The translations under genes were made by a program, and so were the position numbers. The notes beneath the pieces are model-generated. The model was not told the origin of the DNA and searched no databases. It saw only the letters and a list, made by a program, of their open reading frames with translations. From DAIOGN01 sp036745245 (GTDB lineage Bacteria; Zixibacteria; MSB-5A5; JAUVRN01), in NCBI GenBank assembly GCA_036745245.1, contig DAIOGN010000071.1:1-17738 (forward strand): 17,738 nt of DNA, read 5' to 3'. Positions 13,008 through 17,738 of the stretch are shown in pieces (within the stretch, counting starts at the first letter, position 1; each line of letters opens with the position of its first letter).

Positions 13008-13793
13008 ATGCGGCACCACGCCACTTGGATTCACTGGATCTACTGGGTCGCCCTCATTGCGGCCCTCGTACTGATTCTGGCACCTCGCGCAGCACACGGC
13101 CAACCCGTGATCATCAGCGTTGAAACGCACCGCGGTGACGACACGCTGTACGTTGGTGAACGCGCCTTCATCTCATTCGACGTGAACGGGCAGGGAGCGC
13201 AGATCCAGGGCATCGTCTTCCCCCTGGAATTCACCTTCGGCAGCGGGAGCGTGATGGGCGGCATGCCGGACGATGTGACAGCCGCATTTGCACCGCAGTT
13301 CTTTGGGGGGTTCTCGCCTCCCGTCGTAGTGGATAGTCTCGATGGAACCGACCCTGACACGCTGCTGTTCGGTGCGATCACCTTTGGTGATCCGTGGTTT
13401 CCCAACGGCACAGAGTGGACACTCCGGCTGCACTTTCAACCACTGGCTGCGGGCCAGATCGGAATCGACTCCATCATGCTCCCGCCGGCCAACCGTCTGG
13501 CCGCGCAGGATCCGCTCGGACAGTTTCTGCCACTCGAATGGCACTCGCCGGGGATCACGGTGCTCCCGTGTCCCAATGTCCTGGGTGACGTGAATGCGAG
13601 CGGCACCGTCACTTCCGCAGATATCATCCTGTACATCAACTGCGTTTTCATGTGCGAGTTTGGGCCGTTCGACATCCTGGAGCTGGGGGATGTGAATTGT
13701 AACGGCCAGTCCACCACCGCAGACGTGATCCTCATGGTGAACTACGTGTTCAAGGGGATGCCGCTGCCGTTCTGTTGCAAGGTGTTGGACTAG
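13008..13793 (+). CDS. Exported cohesin-like domain protein with dockerin-type repeats
   Basis: 261 residues with AAGGAGG at a good distance from the ATG. A hydrophobic segment (about 9-27) ending near AAHGQ is a signal peptide. Residues 33-186 look like a beta-sandwich of the cohesin or carbohydrate-binding kind, with VIISVETHRGDDTLYVGER, FISFDVNGQGAQIQGIVFPL and a closing LPLEWHSPGITV. Residues 193-215 and 227-250 are two dockerin-type repeats (GDVNASGTVTSADIILYIN and GDVNCNGQSTTADVILMVNY) with Asp, Asn and Ser/Thr at the calcium-loop positions; the second repeat lacks the usual Gly after its loop. Cys pairs (188/212/216, 231 and 256-257) may form disulfides. The cohesin call rests on the overall pattern only. 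The stop shares CTAG with the convergent gene. Confidence 0.82.
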   Translation: MRHHATWIHWIYWVALIAALVLILAPRAAHGQPVIISVETHRGDDTLYVGERAFISFDVNGQGAQIQGIVFPLEFTFGSGSVMGGMPDDVTAAFAPQFFGGFSPPVVVDSLDGTDPDTLLFGAITFGDPWFPNGTEWTLRLHFQPLAAGQIGIDSIMLPPANRLAAQDPLGQFLPLEWHSPGITVLPCPNVLGDVNASGTVTSADIILYINCVFMCEFGPFDILELGDVNCNGQSTTADVILMVNYVFKGMPLPFCCKVLD

Positions 13794-14014
13794 AGTCGAA
13801 TCCAGCCCGACCCCAGCACGATGAACACGGCGGCCGCGATACCGCAGCCCACTCGCACCGCCTGCGTGAGCTGATCGGCCTGGCGCTGCCAGTTGCGCGT
13901 GCGGGAGATGAGCCCCGTCTTGGTGTAGATCCAGAAGTTGAACCGTACGATCCAGGGGGCCATGATCGCCGCCACTGCCAGCGCCACCCCCGCGTCCACG
14001 AGCGACCACGTCAT
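13790..14014 (-). CDS. Small membrane protein of unknown function
   Basis: 74 residues from the ATG at 14014 (MTWSLVDAGVALAVAAIM). The open frame extends upstream to 14326, but that part is read through the DUF4287 gene and is not coding. Two hydrophobic segments (about 5-25 and 55-71) flank a basic linker with KTGLISRTRNWQRQADQLTQ. A perfect TATAAT on the minus strand (14047-14042) lies about 28 bp upstream of the ATG, with only a weak -35. A GGGAGGTG is present but rather far from the start (about 14 bases). The stop TAG shares CTAG with the stop of the opposing dockerin gene. I do not recognise the family, and the basis for calling it a gene is frame, composition and promoter. Confidence 0.6.
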   Translation of the reverse strand: MTWSLVDAGVALAVAAIMAPWIVRFNFWIYTKTGLISRTRNWQRQADQLTQAVRVGCGIAAAVFIVLGSGWIRL

Positions 14015-14135
14015 CGGCCTACCGCGACACCTCCCTGGTTGATTATACTTACGGCTGCGGTATCGGCTTAGCACAAAAATCGGCACGGGGTGGATTCCAG
14101 AGCCCCCGATCGCCGGCCCACGGGAGAGAGCCAGC

Positions 14136-14723
14136 ATGGCACAAGCACCGAGCACTAAGACCGCCGGCATGTCCGACGAGGCGGTGAAAAAGGCCACGGG
14201 CAAGACCTGGAAGCAGTGGATCTCCGCGCTCGACAAGGCGGGGTGCCGGAAACTCGAGCACAAGGAGATCGCTGTCATCGTCTCCGAGAAGTTCGGTGCA
14301 GGCGACTGGTGGAGCCAGATGGTCACTGTGGGCTACGAACAGGGCACGGGCAAACGGGCCAAACACGAAAAGCCAGGCGGCTTCGAGATCTCGCGCACCA
14401 AGGTGATCGCAGCGCCGGTGAGTGCGGTCTACCAGGCGTGGCTCAAGCCCGCATCGCGTTCGCGGTGGCTTTCGAAATCGGTGACCATTCGCACGTCCAC
14501 GGCCAACAAATCCATGCGTCTCAACTGGTCCGACGGTGTGCAGCGGCTGTCGGTTGAGTTCTACGCAAAGGGCCCGGGCAAATCGCAGGTGGCGGTTCAA
14601 CACGGCAAGTTGCCCAGCGCCGCGGCGGCGGAGAAGGCCAAGACCTTCTGGGGCACGGCGCTCACAAAACTCAAGACGACGCTCGAGGACGGATCGAAAC
14701 CCAGGCATGGCCATGGCGGCTGA
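14136..14723 (+). CDS. DUF4287-SRPBCC fusion protein
   Basis: 195 residues with GGGAGAG before the ATG. Residues 12-72 are a DUF4287 helical domain (MSDEAVKKATGKTWKQWISA, KLEHKEIAVIVSEKFG and DWWSQMVTVGYEQGTGKR are its hallmarks). Residues about 80-185 form an SRPBCC/AHSA1-type helix-grip domain (FEISRTKVIAAPVSAVYQAW, then WSDGVQRLSVEFYAKGPGKS, then a C-terminal helix KAKTFWGTALTKLKTTLEDG). SRPBCC domains bind hydrophobic ligands or assist chaperones, and the function of this fusion is unknown. It is soluble, with no signal peptide. The last 17 bases overlap the likely start of the LRR gene, suggesting a two-gene operon. Confidence 0.87.
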   Translation: MAQAPSTKTAGMSDEAVKKATGKTWKQWISALDKAGCRKLEHKEIAVIVSEKFGAGDWWSQMVTVGYEQGTGKRAKHEKPGGFEISRTKVIAAPVSAVYQAWLKPASRSRWLSKSVTIRTSTANKSMRLNWSDGVQRLSVEFYAKGPGKSQVAVQHGKLPSAAAAEKAKTFWGTALTKLKTTLEDGSKPRHGHGG

Positions 14724-15666
14724 AACAATGAGCGCGGACGATCTGGCGCTGGCGGACATCGAGAAGGAGACCGGCTGCCGAGCGGAGCACCTCGTGCGCG
14801 ACTCCGACGGCGAGATCCTTGCTCTCAGCTTCGAAGCCTGCGGGTTGAACGACGTTCCACATTCCACGGCCAGGCTGAAACATCTTCAGGATCTTCAACT
14901 CAAGGGCAACCAGATCATCACGCTGCCCGATGCGATGGCCGACCTGGTGTTTCTCGAGGAACTCAACCTGGCTCACAATCGTCTGGAGTCGCTGCCCGAC
15001 TGGATTGGCCGTCTTTCGGAATTGCGGATCCTGAACCTCTGGGGAAACCGCCTTCCGTATCTGCCCGACTCCATCGGGAGGCTGGCCGCACTCGTGGACC
15101 TGGCCGTTCACGACAACAGGCTGGAACACCTGCCTGATTCACTCTGGAATCTGACCTCTCTGGACAGTCTGCAACTGGGTGGCAATCGGCTCAGGCAGCT
15201 GTCGCCGCGCCTGGGCATGCTCACCGGGCTGTCCTATCTGGACGTGAGCCGCAATCGGCTGGCGACGCTGCCGGGCGAACTGGCTCGACTCGCACAGCTC
15301 ACGCACGTGCGTGTGGGCGGTAACCCGTTCACTGGTTTTCCAGACATCCTGCGCGAATTCAAGCAGTTGAAGGGTCTGCACATGGCCGAGAGCGGACTGT
15401 CCAGCTTGCCCGATTGGTTGTGGGAACTCTCCGACCTGGAGATGCTCCATCTTGGAGACAATCATCTGACGGAGCTGCCCGACCAGATCGGTGGCCTGAC
15501 GCACCTGCACACGCTGCATCTCGACGGCAACCCGCTGGTGAAACTTCCGCGGGTGCNNNNNNNNNNCCTCACCCGCATACCCACCCTGCTCGATCCACCT
15601 CACGACGTGGTCGAGCGGGGTGCAGCCGCCGTACTCGAGCACCTGCGCTCTCACAGCCGCCCTTAA
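14707..15666 (+). CDS. Leucine-rich-repeat protein interrupted by a 10-N assembly gap
   Basis: About 319 residues, counting four unknown residues at the gap. ATGs at 14707, 14713 and 14728 are possible; the first two overlap the preceding gene and the third lies four bases after it. The frame extends to 14536, but its Arg-rich translation there is a shadow of the upstream gene. After an acidic N-terminal cap (1-56) come about ten 23-residue repeats of the bacterial type LxxLxxLxLxxNxLxxLPxxIxx, for example LSELRILNLWGNRLPYLPD. The tenth repeat is broken by the Ns. Beyond the gap, PPHDVVERGAAAVLEHLRS matches the usual C-terminal cap of this LRR family, so the downstream frame is probably real. 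There is no signal peptide and no Roc-COR GTPase domain, so it is likely a cytoplasmic protein-interaction scaffold. Confidence 0.85.
   Translation: MAMAAETMSADDLALADIEKETGCRAEHLVRDSDGEILALSFEACGLNDVPHSTARLKHLQDLQLKGNQIITLPDAMADLVFLEELNLAHNRLESLPDWIGRLSELRILNLWGNRLPYLPDSIGRLAALVDLAVHDNRLEHLPDSLWNLTSLDSLQLGGNRLRQLSPRLGMLTGLSYLDVSRNRLATLPGELARLAQLTHVRVGGNPFTGFPDILREFKQLKGLHMAESGLSSLPDWLWELSDLEMLHLGDNHLTELPDQIGGLTHLHTLHLDGNPLVKLPRVXXXXLTRIPTLLDPPHDVVERGAAAVLEHLRSHSRP
14877..15556 (+). repeat. Tandem 69-bp leucine-rich-repeat units
   Basis: About ten consecutive 23-codon units, diverged in DNA but in register. A collapsed or misassembled repeat next to the gap is possible, which may explain why the assembly broke here. 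Confidence 0.8.
15557..15566. other. Assembly gap of ten Ns
   Basis: Ten consecutive Ns inside the LRR gene. Ten is a common placeholder length, so the true size may differ. The frame is kept across it as written. Confidence 0.98.
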
Positions 15667-15749
15667 GACCCGCCAAAATACCGCTTGGCCGTGGCCGGGA
15701 GCGGCGCATACCATTCGGCTCGTCCTTTAAAACGGGGAACCTACCAGGC

Positions 15750-16979
15750 ATGAAAAGATCGCTATCCCTAACGGCCATTTTGATTTGCGGGGCGCTTCTC
15801 GCAATTGCCGCCGTGCTCTCCTGCGGCGGAGGCGGCGGCGCCGCCGGCGACCCTACCCTCATCAAGATCGTATCCAGCCTGCCACGCACGGGTAGCGCCA
15901 ACGCGCAGACCGGCAGCATCGTCAACGGCATTCAGATGGCGATCGAAGAAGTGGGCGGCGAGGTGGCCGGATTCAAGCTGACCTACGAAGACTGGGACGA
16001 TGCCTCTCCTCAACGCGGCAACTGGGATCCCGCCGTGGAGGCCGCCAACGCCGATAAGGCGATCAATGACCCGGACGTCATGGTGTACATCGGCACCTAC
16101 AACTCCGGTGCCGCGAAGATCTCCATCCCCAAACTCAACAAAGCGAATCTGGCGATGATCTCGCCGGCCAACACGTACCCGGGCCTTACCAAGCCGGGTA
16201 AGGGCGAGCCCAACGAACCCGACATCTACCGTCCCACGGGGAAGATCAACTTTTTCCGCGTGGTTCCGGCGGACGACCTCCAGGGAGCCGTGGGTGCCGA
16301 GTGGGCCAAGCGCATGGGCGTGAAGGCAGCTTTCGTGCTGCACGATCGCGAACTGTACGGCAAGGGGATCGCCGACATCTTCATGCAGCATGCCGAAAAG
16401 ATCGGAGTTCAGATCAAGGGATACGAGGGCATCGACGTGCGCGCCTCCAACTACAAGGCGCTCGCTACAAAGATCAAAGCCGAGAACGTGGATCTCGTGT
16501 ACTTCGGCGGCACCACGCAGTCCAACGGCGGCCAGCTCACCAAGGACCTGCGTGCCGCGGGCTACATGGGCAAGGTCATGGTTCCGGATGGCTGCGTGGA
16601 GACGGCGTTCATCGAATCGGCGGGCCTCGAGAATCTCACCGAGGCGTACGCCACCTTTGGTGGTCTCCCCGCCGACAAACTCACCGGTAAGGGTGCCGAA
16701 TTCGCCCAGAAGTATCGCACCCGTTACAACATCGAGCCCGAGGCCTACGCCGTGTACGGTTACGAGTGCGCGAAGGTGGCCATCGAAGCGATTCAGCGAG
16801 CCGGCAAGAAAGACCGGCTGGCTATCCTCGAAGCGGTCGCAGCCACCCGCGACTACGATGGAGCGCTGGGCGTCTGGTCGTTCGACGGCAACGGGGACAC
16901 CAGCCTCTCCACCATGAGCGGCCTGACGGTGCGAGAGGGCCGGTTCGACTACGTAGAGACCCTGCGCGTCGAGAGCTGA
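15750..16979 (+). CDS. Branched-chain amino-acid-type ABC transporter substrate-binding lipoprotein
   Basis: 409 residues from the ATG at 15750. A lipoprotein signal peptide ends in the lipobox VLSC with C25 as the lipidated Cys, followed by a Gly/Ala linker. The mature part is a type I periplasmic binding protein of the LivJ/LivK family: IKIVSSLPRTGSANAQTGSI at the start (ligand loop), then YIGTYNSGAAKISIPKLNKA, MISPANTYPGLT, FFRVVPADDLQGAVGAEWA, LVYFGGTTQSNGGQLTKDLR and AYAVYGYECAKVAIEAI. It captures a small ligand outside the inner membrane. The family also binds urea, amides and aromatic acids, so leucine is not assured. The long frame from 15414 is a shadow of the LRR gene. A weak promoter (TTGGCC/TACCAT, 15685-15714) may precede it. 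The LivH-type permease follows 58 bp later. Confidence 0.92.
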   Translation: MKRSLSLTAILICGALLAIAAVLSCGGGGGAAGDPTLIKIVSSLPRTGSANAQTGSIVNGIQMAIEEVGGEVAGFKLTYEDWDDASPQRGNWDPAVEAANADKAINDPDVMVYIGTYNSGAAKISIPKLNKANLAMISPANTYPGLTKPGKGEPNEPDIYRPTGKINFFRVVPADDLQGAVGAEWAKRMGVKAAFVLHDRELYGKGIADIFMQHAEKIGVQIKGYEGIDVRASNYKALATKIKAENVDLVYFGGTTQSNGGQLTKDLRAAGYMGKVMVPDGCVETAFIESAGLENLTEAYATFGGLPADKLTGKGAEFAQKYRTRYNIEPEAYAVYGYECAKVAIEAIQRAGKKDRLAILEAVAATRDYDGALGVWSFDGNGDTSLSTMSGLTVREGRFDYVETLRVES

Positions 16980-17037
16980 TCCCTCCGCGATCGCGCGGGG
17001 GGCGCACGCCGGATCCTGCCAGGCGCATTCCAGACGC

Positions 17038-17738
17038 ATGAGCGCATCCGAAGTATTCATTCAGCAGATCATCACCGGTCTGTCCAATGGGATGATCATT
17101 ACGCTGATCGCCCTGGGCTACACGATGGTGTACGGAATCGTGGAGCTCATCAACTTCGCCCACGGCGACCTGTTCATGCTGGGCACGTTTCTCGCGCTCA
17201 CGATCGTGGGGGCCCTGTCGCTGGATCCCCACACCTCCTCGTGGCTGGCCACCTCGGGCGGGCTGGCCGTCATGATGATCGTGGTTCCCCTCTTCTGCGC
17301 ATCGCTCAATTGGTCGGTGGATCGCTTTGCGTACAAACCTTTGCGCAACGCACCGCGGCTTGCACCCCTCGTGTCGGCCATCGGCGTGTCCTTCATGTTC
17401 ATGAACCTGGGACAGCTGTGGGGCGGGTTGCCCATGGACGTGTTTGGCGGGGGTCGCGCAGCGGCCGCACCCAAGAGCTTTCCGCCCCTGGTATCCAACA
17501 CCAACATTCTGCCTCTTTTGGGCATCGAATCGGGGGTTCAGTTTACCTACCGTGACCTGTTCGTGTTTGGGCTGACGATACCGCTTCTGGCGGGCCTCAC
17601 GCTCTTCGTGCAGCGCACCACCCTGGGCAAGGCCATGCGTGCCACGGCCCAGCACCCCGTGGCGGCGCAGCTCATGGGGATCGACGTCAACAAGGTCATC
17701 GGGGCGACCTTCCTCATCGGCGGAGCGCTGGCCGGATT
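17038..17738 (+). CDS. livH: LivH-type branched-chain amino-acid ABC permease, 3' end cut by window
   Basis: The first 233 residues are present, from the ATG at 17038 to the window edge, with no stop. LSNGMIITLIALGYTMVYGI and then LINFAHGDLFMLGTF are the hallmark first helices of LivH. VDRFAYKPLRNAPRLAPLVS and the region GKAMRATAQHPVAAQLMGID (the EAA-like loop that contacts the ATPase) follow. About six membrane helices are visible. It would pair with LivM in the inner membrane and be driven by LivG and LivF, expected beyond the right edge. There is an insertion relative to short LivH proteins at about 58-75 and 135-160 (PKSFPPLVSNTNILP). No strong Shine-Dalgarno precedes the ATG. Co-transcription with the binding-protein gene is likely. 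Confidence 0.94.
   Translation, partial: MSASEVFIQQIITGLSNGMIITLIALGYTMVYGIVELINFAHGDLFMLGTFLALTIVGALSLDPHTSSWLATSGGLAVMMIVVPLFCASLNWSVDRFAYKPLRNAPRLAPLVSAIGVSFMFMNLGQLWGGLPMDVFGGGRAAAAPKSFPPLVSNTNILPLLGIESGVQFTYRDLFVFGLTIPLLAGLTLFVQRTTLGKAMRATAQHPVAAQLMGIDVNKVIGATFLIGGALAG

Noticed and set aside
14049..14867. Minus-strand open frame opposite the DUF4287-SRPBCC gene
   Set aside because: The plus strand carries the recognisable domains and a ribosome binding site, so this is a shadow.
15768..17060. Long minus-strand open frame opposite the ABC binding-protein gene
   Set aside because: It is an antisense shadow in GC-rich DNA. The plus strand encodes a well-conserved lipoprotein in the same stretch.

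Overview
This is a GC-rich chromosomal window that looks like housekeeping DNA from an uncultured Gram-negative-type bacterium. A run of exactly ten Ns at 15557-15566 suggests a scaffolded, probably metagenome-derived assembly. Three traits together resemble uncultured lineages near the FCB group (Eisenbacteria, Krumholzibacteria or Zixibacteria-like): exported proteins ending in paired dockerin-type repeats, a GLQxGxVN-type surface-repeat protein, and ThyX beside an adenosylcobalamin-dependent ribonucleotide reductase. That placement is an inference with low confidence. I see no rRNA, tRNA, CRISPR array, transposase, phage gene or plasmid gene.

Layout. Positions 1-2825 (minus strand) form a stress and cofactor cluster read leftwards: Mn-type superoxide dismutase, GTP cyclohydrolase I, a LON-substrate-binding-domain protein abutting it (TAGATG junction), and a small MscS channel whose Arg-Asp tail runs off the left edge. 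A divergent MgtC-family membrane protein starts at about 3036. Positions 3620-6305 hold ftsE, ftsX and an envC-like gene joined by two GTGA overlaps; this is the machinery that couples septation to peptidoglycan hydrolysis. A 462-bp AT-rich gap at 6306-6767 follows. It carries a good NrdR-box candidate, a sigma70-type promoter and a structured leader. thyX and nrdJ come next, together supplying dTMP and dNTPs. nrdJ is preceded by its own structured leader with an 11-codon ORF and ends in a clear terminator.

Positions 10294-13793 are an envelope and secreted-protein segment: a small two-helix membrane protein, a secreted PhoD-like phosphatase with a dockerin tail (minus strand), a secreted GLQ-repeat protein, and a secreted protein with a cohesin-like domain followed by a dockerin tail. 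The last gene converges on a small membrane protein and shares a CTAG with it that supplies both stop codons. Positions 14136-15666 hold a DUF4287-SRPBCC fusion overlapping a leucine-rich-repeat gene that contains the assembly gap. The right end (15750-17738) begins a branched-chain amino-acid-type ABC uptake operon, with a lipoprotein binding protein followed by a LivH permease cut by the window edge.

The observations I consider most worth checking are the NrdR-box candidate plus structured leader controlling thyX-nrdJ, the cohesin-like/dockerin and PhoD-dockerin pair, a TTGGGGTCAGA intergenic repeat seen after two unrelated genes, and the Arg-Asp tail on the MscS channel.
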